NCBI GenBank assembly: GCA_030525685.1
Contig: JAUNEG010000005.1
Location: 1-64,000, forward strand
Length of the DNA: 64,000 bases
Direction: 5' to 3'
From: Atopobiaceae bacterium
GTDB lineage: Bacteria; Actinomycetota; Coriobacteriia; Coriobacteriales; Atopobiaceae
Part shown: positions 27,358-37,091 of the stretch, in pieces
Layout of the letters: every line of letters starts with the position of its first letter
How positions within the stretch are numbered: position 1 is the first letter of the stretch
Position numbers and translations under genes: made by a program
Notes under the pieces: generated by a model
What the model was told of the DNA's origin: nothing
The model's input: only the letters and a program-made list of their open reading frames with translations
The model's database searches: none

Positions 27358-29286
27358 CTACAGGCTCTCGAGCTCGGCGAGCCAGAGGGCGGAGCAGGAG
27401 TCGGACGGCATGCGCAGGTCGCCGCGCGGGCTCACGGCCGCCGAGCCCACCTTGGGGCCGTCCGGCAGACAGCTGCGCTTGAACTGCTGAGCAAAGTAGC
27501 GGCGGTAGAAGACCTTGAGCCAGGAGAGGATCGTCTCGTCGTCGTAGGTCCCGCCCAGCGCGTGGCGGGCAAGGCGGTAGACCTTGGCCGGGTTGGTGCC
27601 GCGACGCAGGACCTCGTAGAGGAAGAAGTCGTGCAACTCATAGGGCCCGACGAGGTCCTCCGTCTTCTGCGCGATCTGTCCGTCGCCCGTGGCGGGCAAA
27701 AGTTCCGGGGAGACCGGTGTGTCCAGCACGTCGAGAAGAACGTCCTTCTCGGCCGCATTTCCGCAGGTGTCGGCCACGTAGCGCACGAGATGGCGTACCA
27801 GCGTCTTGGGCACGCTCGCATTGACGGCGTACATGGACATGTGGTCGCCGTTGTAGGTGGCCCAGCCCAGCGCCAGCTCGGAGAGGTCGCCGGTGCCGAT
27901 GACGAGGCCGCCCTCCTGGTTGGCCACGTCCATGAGGATCTGCGTGCGCTCACGGGCCTGGGCGTTCTCGTAGGTGACGTCGTGGACGGACTCGTCGTGC
28001 CCGATGTCGGCGAAGTGCTGGCGCACGGCGGGACCGATCACGATCTCGCGCAGCTGAACGCCGAGCGCGTCGGAGAGCTGGGTGGCGTTGTCGTGCGTGC
28101 GGTCGGTGGTGCCGAAGCCGGGCATGGTGACCGCGATGATTCCGCTGCGATCCAGGCCGAGAAGGTCGAAGGCGCGCACGGCCACGAGCAGCGCGAGCGT
28201 GGAGTCGAGGCCGCCGGAGACGCCGATGACCGCCTTGCTCGAGCGCGTGTGCGCGAGGCGCTTGGCGAGGCCATGGGCCTGGATCGAGAAGACGTCCTCG
28301 CAGCGCTCCGCCCGGCGGGCAGCGTCGGACGGCACGAAGGGGTGCGGGTCGACCCAGCGCGTGAGATGCACGTGATGCACGTCGAGCGTGAAGCGGCCCA
28401 CGTGGTAGTCAAGCTGCGCGGCGTTGGCGACGGTCTGGAACGTGGACATGCGGCGACGCTCGGCGGCGAGCTGGCGCACGTCGACCTCGCTGAGCGCTCG
28501 GCCGTCGCCGAAGGGGGCGCCCTCCGCGAGCAGGCGGCCGTTCTCGGCCACGAGGTCGTGGCCGGAGAAGACGAGATCCTGCGTGGACTCGCCCGTACCG
28601 GCGCTAGCGTAGACGTAGCCGCAGACGAGGCGGGCGCTCTGACCGCGCACCAGCTCGCGACGGTAGTCCGCCTTGCCGACGAGGGCGTTGGAGGCACTGA
28701 GGTTGCAGACGAGCGTGGCGCCGGCCTGCGCGTGACGGATCGACGGGGTCTCCGGGACCCAGAGGTCCTCGCAGATCTCCGCGGCAACGACGAGCTCCGG
28801 CAGCTCCTCGCAGGCGAAGAGCTGGCTCATGCCGAAGGGGACGTCGAGCTGGCCCGCCACGTCTATGGGCACAACGTCCGCCGTGCCGGGGACGAAGTGG
28901 CGCCCCTCGTAGAACTCGTTGTAGGTGGGGATGTGGCGCTTGGGGACCACGCCCACGATCGTGCCGGACGAGACGACGGCGCAGCAGTTGTAGAGCTTGG
29001 CGTTCACGCGCACGGGCACGCCCACGAGCAGGAGCGCGTCGAGGTCCTCGGTGCGCGCGGCAAAGTCCGCCAGACCGCGCTCGGCGGCGTCGAGCAGGGC
29101 GTCCTGCCAGAAGAGGTCCTCGCAGGTGTAGCCCGTGATGGCGAGCTCGGGCAGCACCACGACCGAGGCGCCGTCCTCGGTGCAGGCGCGCTCCGCGGCG
29201 GCCACGCACGCATCCACGTTGAAGGCGACGTCCGCGACGCGAACCTCCGGCGTCACCGCCGCGACCTTGACGAACCCGTCCTGCAT
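27358..29286 (-). CDS. nadE: Glutamine-dependent NAD+ synthase
   Basis: NadE amidates nicotinic acid adenine dinucleotide to NAD+. The 642-residue protein has an N-terminal nitrilase-type glutaminase with the Glu-Lys-Cys triad ([44 protein letters not shown]). A C-terminal synthetase domain carries the PP-loop SGGLDST near residue 355 and [15 protein letters not shown]. Length fits the two-domain class. The ATG follows AGGGGG. It is downstream of the ABC transporter genes but separated by an inverted repeat. Confidence 0.96.
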   Translation of the reverse strand: MQDGFVKVAAVTPEVRVADVAFNVDACVAAAERACTEDGASVVVLPELAITGYTCEDLFWQDALLDAAERGLADFAARTEDLDALLLVGVPVRVNAKLYNCCAVVSSGTIVGVVPKRHIPTYNEFYEGRHFVPGTADVVPIDVAGQLDVPFGMSQLFACEELPELVVAAEICEDLWVPETPSIRHAQAGATLVCNLSASNALVGKADYRRELVRGQSARLVCGYVYASAGTGESTQDLVFSGHDLVAENGRLLAEGAPFGDGRALSEVDVRQLAAERRRMSTFQTVANAAQLDYHVGRFTLDVHHVHLTRWVDPHPFVPSDAARRAERCEDVFSIQAHGLAKRLAHTRSSKAVIGVSGGLDSTLALLVAVRAFDLLGLDRSGIIAVTMPGFGTTDRTHDNATQLSDALGVQLREIVIGPAVRQHFADIGHDESVHDVTYENAQARERTQILMDVANQEGGLVIGTGDLSELALGWATYNGDHMSMYAVNASVPKTLVRHLVRYVADTCGNAAEKDVLLDVLDTPVSPELLPATGDGQIAQKTEDLVGPYELHDFFLYEVLRRGTNPAKVYRLARHALGGTYDDETILSWLKVFYRRYFAQQFKRSCLPDGPKVGSAAVSPRGDLRMPSDSCSALWLAELESL

Positions 29287-29308
29287 GGTGCCCCCTCTCG
29301 CTGTCCTC

Positions 29309-29391
29309 AGCCCATCGTATCAAAGGCGACCATACACACCCCCTTAATCTGAGGCTAAATCACCCCAAAACAGGTAGGTATGTATGGTTGC
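29309..29391. terminator. Imperfect inverted repeat between ABC operon and nadE
   Basis: GGCGACCATACACACC and GGTATGTATGGTTGCC are near-complementary arms around an A/T-richer centre. They lie after the end of glnQ on the minus strand and before nadE, consistent with a terminator or a nadE operator. Confidence 0.5.
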
Positions 29392-29396
29392 CCTCG

Positions 29397-30161
<765 letters not shown>

Positions 30162-30164
30162 GGC

Positions 30165-31325
30165 TTACTCCTCCACCTTCACGGGCTGGTCGGACGTGCT
30201 GCCCATGGTCTCGGCCTTGACGTTGAAGCGGTGCGCGAACTTGCCGAGCAGCCACGACGCGATCGCTGTCATGATCAGGTAGAACACGGCGGCCACGAGG
30301 TAGGCGTTGAGCTGCTTGTAGTAGATGCCCGCCACGGTGGACGCGGCGAAGGCCAGGTCGAACACACCGATGACCGAGAGCACCGACGAGTCCTTGATGT
30401 TGATGACGAGCTCGTTGGAGAGACCGGGGATGGCGAACCTGATGCCCTGCGGGAAGACGACCCGCACCATGGCCTGCCACTGCGAGAGGCCGAGCGAGCG
30501 CGCCGCCTCCATCTGGCCCTTGTCCACCGACTCGATGCCGCCACGCAGCACCTCCATCATGTAGGCGGTGGAGTTGAGCGAGACCACCACGAGGCCGGCG
30601 ATGAAGCGCGACCAGATGGCGTTGGTCTCGGTGACGCTGAGGCCAAAGCCGCTCACCACGGCGAAGCCGGCGTAGTAGATGATGACGCCCTGCACGAGCA
30701 TCGGCGTGCCGCGCACCACGGTGCTGTAGAGCTTGGCAAACCAGACGCCGATCTTCTTGAAGAAGCGAACGCAGTCGTTGTCGGAGCGGTCGATCTGCAT
30801 GATGCGCGCGAAGACCAGCAGCAGCGCCAGGAAAAACGCGATCAGCGTGCCGAAGACCGCCAGCTCGATGGTGGTGACGATGCCGGTGATGTAGGTGTCG
30901 CGACCCTGCTGGAACATGTAGAGCACCTGGGCGAGCATGTCGTCGGGCATCTTGTCCGCGGCGGCGGCCACCCGCCAGGCGCTCGCCAGGCCCATGGCCC
31001 AGCGGTCGACGAGAAGGACCGCGGCTATCGCCCAGATCACGTAGGAGCCCACGCGCAGCGCGCGAGCCGCGGCGGGCTTGGTGAACGGCGCCATCTCGGC
31101 GTAGCTCTGCCAGTGCGTGAGCTTGAAGAGCAGCGCCACGGCCGAGAGCACGAGCCACGCGGCCAGGACGTAGTACATCACCAGCTCGACGGTGAAGGCA
31201 CGCGCCAGGAAGGAGAGCTCCGGGCGCGGCGAGCTCGAGAGCAGCATGCCGAGAAACGCCACGACGCTTGTGCCCAGCAGCACGTAGCGATGGTCGCGCG
31301 TCACGAAGTCACGCAGTTTTGACAT
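30165..31325 (-). CDS. Polar amino-acid ABC transporter permease
   Basis: The 386-residue permease is longer than the usual 220-residue HisM/GlnP subunit. It carries an N-terminal extension of about 150 residues with three further membrane segments before the standard BPD_transp_1 domain. The domain has the EAA loop EAARSLGLSQWQAMVRVV that docks the ATPase, and VRGTPMLVQGVIIYY typical of the HEQRO family. AAGGAG precedes the ATG at 31325. It lies between the binding protein and glnQ. Confidence 0.9.
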   Translation of the reverse strand: MSKLRDFVTRDHRYVLLGTSVVAFLGMLLSSSPRPELSFLARAFTVELVMYYVLAAWLVLSAVALLFKLTHWQSYAEMAPFTKPAAARALRVGSYVIWAIAAVLLVDRWAMGLASAWRVAAAADKMPDDMLAQVLYMFQQGRDTYITGIVTTIELAVFGTLIAFFLALLLVFARIMQIDRSDNDCVRFFKKIGVWFAKLYSTVVRGTPMLVQGVIIYYAGFAVVSGFGLSVTETNAIWSRFIAGLVVVSLNSTAYMMEVLRGGIESVDKGQMEAARSLGLSQWQAMVRVVFPQGIRFAIPGLSNELVINIKDSSVLSVIGVFDLAFAASTVAGIYYKQLNAYLVAAVFYLIMTAIASWLLGKFAHRFNVKAETMGSTSDQPVKVEE

Positions 31326-31410
31326 CAGGGCTCCTTGCGGTTCTTGCGGTTCTTCTTGCCGTGAACGGGACGAGGGCCAAGGCCCCCGCCCCGCTCGGAT
31401 GAAACTAGGG

Positions 31411-31439
31411 TGTGGAAAGGTGCCTGGCACTTTTCCACG
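31411..31439. repeat. GTGCC/GGCAC palindrome
   Basis: GTGGAAAGGTGCC and GGCACTTTTCCAC form a near-perfect hairpin between the binding-protein and permease genes. It resembles dispersed REP-type palindromes and may also attenuate read-through, lowering permease levels relative to the binding protein. Confidence 0.65.
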
Positions 31440-31443
31440 GTCG

Positions 31444-32376
31444 CTACGCCGGCTGGCGATCCATGCAGTCCTGCCACATCTCGAGGCGCTCCTCCTCGGA
31501 GATGCCGGCAATGATCTCGTTCAGGCGGTCGAGCATCTCGTCGTTGCCCTTGGCGATGGCGGCGTTGTCCGGGTTGCTCGGGTCGGAGAAGCCCGCGCCC
31601 TCCTCGAGCTCGACTTTCATGAGGTCGGGATAGTTCTCGAGCAGGTTGGGCAGCGACATCGAGGAGAACGTGATGGCGTCGCAGGTGCCGTTCTCGATGG
31701 CGTCCACCACCAGCGGCACCGTGGCGACAGGCGTGAGGTGGTTGACGTCGGGAATCTCCTCGATGAGGTCGTCGTAGAAGGTGTCCTTCTGGCCGAGGAC
31801 GGAGGCACCGGAGAAGTCGGAGAGCTTGGTGGCGCCAGCGTAGGGGCCGTCCTTCTTCACGACGATGATGACCTCGTCGTCGATGTAGGAGTCGGTGAAG
31901 TCGGCGGACTCGGCGCGCTCCGGCGTGACGGACATGCCGGCGCAGATGATGTCGATGGTACCGTTGCTCAGGGAGTCGACGAGCGCGCCGAACTCCATCT
32001 TCACGGCCACGGGCTCCATGCCCAGCTCCTCGGCGATGCGCTTGGCGATCTGCACGTCGTAGCCGTCGGCATAGGCGCCCTCGACGTTCTCGATGGGGAT
32101 GGTGGTGTCGGACTCCTCGGAGACCTGCCAGTTGTACGGGGCGTAGGCTGCCTCCATGCCGACGCGCAGGGTCTTGCCGTCGCCGAGGGTCGCCCCGGCG
32201 GCGTCTGCCGCAGGCTCGTCGGCCGCGTCCGCGGCGTCATCGGCGCTCTCCTGCGCGGCGGGACCGCAGCCGGAAAGGACCATCACGCCCCCCATGCCCG
32301 CCACGAGGCTCGAGAGCTTCAGGAAGTCGCGGCGAGAGACTCTGTCAGATACAAGAACGTGCGGGGTGGCCTTCAT
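31444..32376 (-). CDS. Amino-acid ABC transporter substrate-binding lipoprotein
   Basis: A 310-residue extracytoplasmic solute-binding protein (family 3). The N-terminus has a twin-arginine-like SRRDFLKLSS followed by a hydrophobic stretch and lipobox VLSGC, so it is probably a Tat-exported lipoprotein. An acidic-alanine linker leads to LRVGMEAAYAPYNW, DGYDVQIAKRIAEELG and the conserved ICAGMSVTPERAESADFTDSY ligand loop. It is the first gene of the importer operon; a GGAGGGG/CCCCTCC hairpin lies in its leader near 32427-32447. Confidence 0.93.
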   Translation of the reverse strand: MKATPHVLVSDRVSRRDFLKLSSLVAGMGGVMVLSGCGPAAQESADDAADAADEPAADAAGATLGDGKTLRVGMEAAYAPYNWQVSEESDTTIPIENVEGAYADGYDVQIAKRIAEELGMEPVAVKMEFGALVDSLSNGTIDIICAGMSVTPERAESADFTDSYIDDEVIIVVKKDGPYAGATKLSDFSGASVLGQKDTFYDDLIEEIPDVNHLTPVATVPLVVDAIENGTCDAITFSSMSLPNLLENYPDLMKVELEEGAGFSDPSNPDNAAIAKGNDEMLDRLNEIIAGISEEERLEMWQDCMDRQPA

Positions 32377-32555
32377 GGTGGTTCCTTTCCCTTTGTGGTA
32401 ATCCCCTTCCGCGCGACGCAACCGGAGGGGACCCATTCCCCTCCCCCTTGCAACCTAATGCGAGAAAGTTACGCGCACGTGGGCAGAATACCCCGGGACG
32501 AGAAGAACCGCGAGCTGATACCATCGTGGGAAACACCGCCGTAACGGGTGGGCGT

Positions 32556-32684
32556 GCGACCAGGCTTCCCGTGGAGAACGTCGCGGCTCGGACGGGCTTT
32601 GCGGGCCCAAGCCACTTTGGGAAGCTCTTCCGCGAGCGAACGGGCCTCTCGCCCCGCGCCTATCGCACCGAAAAATGCTTCAAG
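32556..32684 (+). pseudogene. AraC-family HTH remnant
   Basis: A short plus-strand stretch encodes LPVENVAARTGFAGPSHFGK and LFRERTGLSPRAYR, which is the second helix-turn-helix and end of an AraC regulator. There is no N-terminal domain, no first HTH and no start codon, so only the C-terminus survives. A repeat containing GGGGTCTGTCCCC overlaps its 3' end (32685-32702), suggesting the gene was cut by rearrangement there. Confidence 0.7.
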
Positions 32685-32705
32685 AGGGGTCTGTCCCCTT
32701 TTGAA
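32680..32705. repeat. GGGGTCTGTCCCC repeat
   Basis: TTCAAGAGGGG, TCTGTCCCC and TTTTGAATC form an imperfect palindrome of the same general type as the GGGGAC/GTCCCC family. It marks the junction between the AraC remnant and the end of the tsa fusion gene. Confidence 0.6.
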
Positions 32706-35144
32706 TCACTCCCAGGTGGGAGGGACCGGGGCGTCGGGGGTGGCCCAGGTGCCCAGGGCGGCGTTGGGATCGGCATCCAGCGTAGACGGCGAGAAGGACC
32801 CGGCGCTGTAGCTCCTCAGGGCCGCGATGCCGATCATCGCCGCGTTGTCGCCGCAGGCGCGCATGGGCGGCACGGTCACGCGCACGCCGCGCTTCTCGAG
32901 CGCTTTCTTGTACGCCGCGCGCAGGCCCGGGTTGGCCGCCACGCCGCCGCCGACGCAGAAGTCGGAGACGCCGGTCTCCTCCACCGCGGTCACGGCCTTG
33001 GCCACCTGCACGTCGATGACCGCGGCCTCGAAGCTCGCCGCCAGGTCGGGCAGGTTGATCGCGCGGCCGGCGCGGTTCTCGCCCTCGATGTAGGTGATGA
33101 CGGCCGTCTTGAGGCCGGAGAGGCTGAAGCTGTAGTCCCCGCTGTGCATCATCGCGCGCGGGAAGTGGATGGCCTTGGGGTTGCCCTGCGCCGAGAGCCT
33201 TGAGATCACGGGGCCGCCGGGATAGCCCAGGCCGAGCGCCTTGGCCACCTTGTCGAAGGCCTCGCCAACCGCGTCATCAATCGTGGCGCCGAGAAGGACG
33301 TAGTCGCCCCAGGCGCGCACGTGCACGAGCATGGTGTTGCCGCCGGAGACGATGCTCGCCACGAAGGGCGGCTCGAGATCCGGGGTCTCGAAGAGGTTGG
33401 CCATGAGGTGGCCCTCGAGGTGATGCGCGGCAATGAGCGGCAGGTCGGCGGCCGCGCAGAGGCCCTTCGCGAAAGCGACGCCCACCACGAGCGCGCCCAC
33501 GAGGCCCGGGCCCGCCGTCACGCCCACGGCCGCGAGGTCGGACGGGGCCAGCGTGTCCACGCCGAAGCGCTCGCCGGCGCGCGCGAGCGTCTCCTCGAAG
33601 ACGCCGACGATGGCCTCGGTGTGCTTGCGGGAGGCGATCTCGGGCACCACGCCGCCGAAGCGCGCGTGGAAGTCGATCTGCGTGGCCACGACGCTCGCGC
33701 ACACCACGCCGTGGGAGTCGGTCACGGCCATGGCGGTCTCGTCGCAGGAGGACTCGATCGTAAGGATGAGCGGGCCGGCGGCCGCCAGCGCGGCCTCAGC
33801 CTCAGGAGTGCGCTCGCCGGGCACGATCGGCCACGGGCGGATGGACGGTGCCGGCTCGGGACGGCCGGTCGCGATCACGGCGTCCGCAGCCAGCGGCAGC
33901 GAGGCGCGCAGGATGAGCGCGTCGTGGCCGGCGCCGTAGTAGCCCGGGCGACGGCCCTCCTCCACGAGGCCGAGCGCCCCATAGAGGGCGCGGGCCGGCT
34001 CGTTCTTCTCGTCCACCTCAAGCGAGATCGTCTGCGCGCCGAGCATCTGCGCGTCGTAGGCAACGCGGGCGACGAGGCGCGTGGCAATGCCCTCGCGCCG
34101 ACGCGCCGCGTCCACGACGACCTCCTCGACCTCGAAGTCCGCCCCCGCGAGCACGCCGCCCGCAAATCCGATGACGGCCCCCTGGTCGTGCGCGACCCAC
34201 CAGCTGCGGCCGGGCTGGGAGAGCTCCTCGTAGAACATCCTCTCGGTCCACGGCGTGTGCGCCGCGCCCTCATAGACGGCCGCCTCGAGCGCGGCCACGG
34301 CGGCGGCGTCGTTCACCGTCATGGGGCGCAGCTGCAGGTGGATGCCCGCGAGCGCGTCATCGACGCCGGTGAGCTCCACGGACGCCGGCTTCTTGAGGCC
34401 CAGACGCGTGCGCTCCGCCTCCTCGGCGTCGGAGAGGCGCGTGTAGATGGGCAGGACGAGCGCCGGGTCGCCGGGCTGCTCGCCGAAGACGCCGGCCTCG
34501 ACGGCAGCGCGCAGCAGCCCCTCGCCCGCGGGGTACCACGCCTCCTCGGGCGAGAAGGACGCGAGGCCCGCGGCCTCGAAGCGCGCACGGTACTTGGCCA
34601 GGCCGTTGCCTGTGAGCGTGAGGTCGGCCGCGTCGGCGCGCTCCGCCCATTCGGCCACGCAGGCGCCGGCCTTGAGAACGGTCTCGGCCGGGAAGGTGCG
34701 ATGCGCGCTGGCGTCGTCGAGCTCGTAGATGCCGGGATAGACCTCGCCGCGCATGGCGTCGCCCGCCACGGCGAGCGTGCCGCGCACGCCGGCGTCCCAC
34801 GCCGACCACGCCATCGCGTCGAGCGCCGAGGTGCCGAAGAGCGGAATCCCCGCGCCGCACGCGAGGCCCTTGGCCGTGGCGATGCCGATGCGCACGCCCG
34901 TGAACGATCCAGGGCCGCGCCCCACAAGCACGGCATCGAGGTCGGCCATCGCAAGGCCGGCGTCAGCAAGCGCCCCCTGCACCGTGGTCACGAGCTCCAC
35001 GTTGGCCTGGCGACGGCACATATGGTCGCGCGCGGCCAGCACCGTCACGGCACCGTCGGCGTCCACGCGTCCGACGGCGCAGGCCAGCATGTCCGTGGAC
35101 GTGTCCAGCGCAAGGATGGTCTTCTCGGCGTTCTTCTCGCTCAT
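32706..35144 (-). CDS. TsaB-RimI-TsaD fusion: tRNA t6A synthesis and N-acetyltransferase
   Basis: One 812-residue chain carries three enzymes. Residues 1 to about 240 are TsaB (ALDTSTDMLACAVG, GRGPGSFTGVRIG). Residues about 270 to 430 are a RimI-type GNAT domain (RRREGIATRLVARVAY). About 460 to 812 is TsaD, with the metal-binding HHLEGH motif, SCDETAMAV and GGGVAANPGLR. TsaB and TsaD cooperate with TsaE to install t6A37 on ANN-reading tRNAs; tsaE lies 2 kb upstream on the same strand. The genes are separate in most bacteria, and fusion fixes 1:1 stoichiometry. The ATG follows GAGAAGAG. Confidence 0.93.
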   Translation of the reverse strand: MSEKNAEKTILALDTSTDMLACAVGRVDADGAVTVLAARDHMCRRQANVELVTTVQGALADAGLAMADLDAVLVGRGPGSFTGVRIGIATAKGLACGAGIPLFGTSALDAMAWSAWDAGVRGTLAVAGDAMRGEVYPGIYELDDASAHRTFPAETVLKAGACVAEWAERADAADLTLTGNGLAKYRARFEAAGLASFSPEEAWYPAGEGLLRAAVEAGVFGEQPGDPALVLPIYTRLSDAEEAERTRLGLKKPASVELTGVDDALAGIHLQLRPMTVNDAAAVAALEAAVYEGAAHTPWTERMFYEELSQPGRSWWVAHDQGAVIGFAGGVLAGADFEVEEVVVDAARRREGIATRLVARVAYDAQMLGAQTISLEVDEKNEPARALYGALGLVEEGRRPGYYGAGHDALILRASLPLAADAVIATGRPEPAPSIRPWPIVPGERTPEAEAALAAAGPLILTIESSCDETAMAVTDSHGVVCASVVATQIDFHARFGGVVPEIASRKHTEAIVGVFEETLARAGERFGVDTLAPSDLAAVGVTAGPGLVGALVVGVAFAKGLCAAADLPLIAAHHLEGHLMANLFETPDLEPPFVASIVSGGNTMLVHVRAWGDYVLLGATIDDAVGEAFDKVAKALGLGYPGGPVISRLSAQGNPKAIHFPRAMMHSGDYSFSLSGLKTAVITYIEGENRAGRAINLPDLAASFEAAVIDVQVAKAVTAVEETGVSDFCVGGGVAANPGLRAAYKKALEKRGVRVTVPPMRACGDNAAMIGIAALRSYSAGSFSPSTLDADPNAALGTWATPDAPVPPTWE

Positions 35145-35237
35145 TCGCAGCTCTTCTCGCTCGGAGTTTCAGCCTTTCCAGTGTAGTCAAAACACCCAGC
35201 CTCGGCCTCCGTCCGCCCCCCTTCCGGGTGCGACGCC

Positions 35238-35362
35238 CCCCTCTTCCGGATATGTACGAAGTTGCACTATTAATACGGTACCTTGCAATCATAAAACCGC
35301 GGGTAGGCGGATTGTTGAGAAGAACATCAATTTTGCAACAGTGTACATACCCGGAAAGAGGG
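35238..35362. repeat. MITE-like element with about 35-bp terminal inverted repeats
   Basis: The left end CCCTCTTCCGGATATGTAC continues to GTTGCACTATTAA. The right end is its imperfect complement (TTTTGCAACAGTGTACATAC then CCGGAAAGAGGG). The 125-bp segment is clearly more A/T-rich than its surroundings and has no reading frame. It lies between two minus-strand genes, so it may also supply a promoter or terminator. Confidence 0.65.
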
Positions 35363-35405
35363 AGCGGCAACCGAGGGGAGGTCGCACCGAAGGAGGACCT
35401 CGGCC

Positions 35406-35837
35406 CTACGCGTTGGCGGCATGCTCGGCGGCGACCGCCTCGATGAGCTGTGCGAGCGGCCAAGCACGGTTGGCCTTGGTGAGCAGGGCCTTGGGGCCCA
35501 CCACGCACCCCGCCTCGCGCGAGCGGGCGAGAAACTCGTTCACCTGCGCGTCGGTAAGACCGCAGAGCAGCACGAACTCCCCCGCCGCGGGCTCCGGGCC
35601 CGCATACGGCACGGGCGCCGGTCGGAACCCCGGCAGCCGGGCGAACGCGCCCACGGCGTCTCCCAGCCGCTCATACCCGGCCGTGCGCGCCACCACGCCC
35701 ATATCCTTCAGCACCGCCCGGACCGCCGCGCCCTTCTCGGAAGAGGGGTCAAGCCCCCAGAGCACCGCGCACGGCGCGGGCCCCGAGGGCTTGACCTTCT
35801 TCGATCCGACGGCCTTCTTCCTAGGCCTGCCAGCCAT
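35406..35837 (-). CDS. DUF3783-like protein
   Basis: The 143-residue protein has a lysine/arginine-rich N-terminus (GRPRKKAVGSKKVKPSG), possibly nucleic-acid binding, and a C-terminal segment FVLLCGLTDAQVNEFLARSR that resembles DUF3783. No catalytic motif is visible. Its start overlaps the stop of the rubrerythrin gene (TAATG), so it is the third gene of a perR-rubrerythrin operon and may have a role in oxidative stress, by context only. Confidence 0.7.
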   Translation of the reverse strand: MAGRPRKKAVGSKKVKPSGPAPCAVLWGLDPSSEKGAAVRAVLKDMGVVARTAGYERLGDAVGAFARLPGFRPAPVPYAGPEPAAGEFVLLCGLTDAQVNEFLARSREAGCVVGPKALLTKANRAWPLAQLIEAVAAEHAANA

Positions 35838-36424
35838 TAGCCGAAGTAGCGCTCGAGCAGGCCCTTGAGAGCCTTGCCGTGACGGGCCTCGTCGCGCGCC
35901 ATCTCGTGGACGGTGTCGTGGATGGCGTCGAGGTTGTTCTTCTTGGCGCAGGTGGCGAGCTCGACCTTGCCCTGCGTGGCGCCGAACTCGCAGTCGACGC
36001 GCCAGGCGAGGTTGGACTTGGTGTCAGCCTTCATGTTGGGCTCGAGCTCCTCGCCGAGCAGCTCGGCGAACTTGGAGGCGTGCTCGGCCTCCTCGTAGGC
36101 GGCCTTCTCCCAGTAGAGGCCGATCTCGGGGTAGCCCTCGCGGTGCGCGATGCGCGCCATGCAGAGGTACATGCCGACCTCGGAGCACTCGCCGGTGAAG
36201 TTGGCCTTGAGCTGCTCGAGGATGTAGGCCTTGTCCTCGTCGGAGATGTCGGGGTTGTCCTTGACGGTCTTGGCGTAGATGCCGTACTCGTGCTCGGCGG
36301 CGAGCTTGAGCTCCCCCTCGACCTTCTCGAACCGGCTGGCCGGAGCGTGGCAGACCGGGCACTCCGCCGGCGGCTCGGCGCCCTCGTAAATGTAGCCGCA
36401 GACCTTGCAGACCCACTTGTCCAT
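35837..36424 (-). CDS. Reverse rubrerythrin (NADH peroxidase-type)
   Basis: The 195-residue protein has an N-terminal rubredoxin domain ([10 protein letters not shown] and CPVCHAPAS) followed by a ferritin-like four-helix domain with the di-iron ligands ([40 protein letters not shown]). This domain order is that of reverse rubrerythrins, which reduce hydrogen peroxide and oxygen with electrons from NAD(P)H via rubredoxin reductase in anaerobes. AGGAGG precedes the ATG. The PerR-like regulator lies 75 bp upstream on the same strand and probably controls it. Confidence 0.94.
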   Translation of the reverse strand: MDKWVCKVCGYIYEGAEPPAECPVCHAPASRFEKVEGELKLAAEHEYGIYAKTVKDNPDISDEDKAYILEQLKANFTGECSEVGMYLCMARIAHREGYPEIGLYWEKAAYEEAEHASKFAELLGEELEPNMKADTKSNLAWRVDCEFGATQGKVELATCAKKNNLDAIHDTVHEMARDEARHGKALKGLLERYFG

Positions 36425-36499
36425 CGTGAAACCTCCTTGTTGTTTCGTCGGCGGAGCCGCGGCCCCGCCCCTCTCCTATGCACACGGCCAGGCTCCCGC

Positions 36500-36898
36500 C
36501 TAGGCCGAAGATGCCTCGCATGCCTGGCATGCGGGACACACGCCGTCGAACTGCAGCGTGTGACCGGTTATGCGATAGCCCGACGCGCCCGACGCGGCGT
36601 CGTCGACGCCGTCGAGCACGGGGACCATCACGTCGTCCACGCGGCCGCAGCGGGTGCAGCGCACGTGGTAGTGCTCGAACGCGCGGTGGTCGAAGCGGTC
36701 CGCCCCGTTGTTGATGCGCACGCGCCCGATCTGGCCCTCGTCGGCGAGCAGGCTCAGCGTGCGGTAGACGGTCGCACGACCGATGCCGGGATGCTCCTCG
36801 CGGACGGCCTCGTAGACCTCGTCGGCGGTGGGATGGTTGGCGAGGCGCCGCAGCTCCTCTGCGATGATCTGGCGCTGGACGGTGTTTCTCGTCGGCAT
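36500..36898 (-). CDS. perR: PerR-like Fur family regulator
   Basis: The 132-residue protein has a winged-helix domain (HPTADEVYEAVREEHPGIGR, TVYRTLSLL) and a metal domain with RFDHRAFEHYHVRCTRCGRV, closely matching the RFD/HYH pattern of PerR. Two CxxC pairs (CTRC, CPAC) supply the structural zinc site. PerR senses peroxide by metal-catalysed histidine oxidation. The downstream rubrerythrin makes peroxide sensing likely. A near-perfect Fur-type 7-1-7 operator lies upstream, implying autoregulation. Confidence 0.88.
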   Translation of the reverse strand: MPTRNTVQRQIIAEELRRLANHPTADEVYEAVREEHPGIGRATVYRTLSLLADEGQIGRVRINNGADRFDHRAFEHYHVRCTRCGRVDDVMVPVLDGVDDAASGASGYRITGHTLQFDGVCPACQACEASSA

Positions 36899-36938
36899 GT
36901 CCCGCCTCCCCTCTCGGCCTACGAGAAGGATAGCATAT

Positions 36939-36953
36939 TGAGACTAAATCTCA
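36939..36953 (-). promoter_or_regulatory. Fur/PerR-type operator (7-1-7)
   Basis: TGAGACTAAATCTCA is a near-perfect 7-1-7 inverted repeat (TGAGACT, A, AATCTCA) 41 bp before the perR start. It matches Fur-family box geometry and overlaps the expected promoter region. Confidence 0.75.
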
Positions 36954-37091
36954 CAAAGAAAATTCCCGGCGGTCTCGTTGACGGGTTTTGCGGTCCGCCG
37001 ACGCCGATTCATGGGCATAAGGCGAAAAAGTCGTCACCCGCGGCAACGCCAAAGCCTCGCCAGGGGGCGAGAAGGGCCACTGCCCGCCGCG

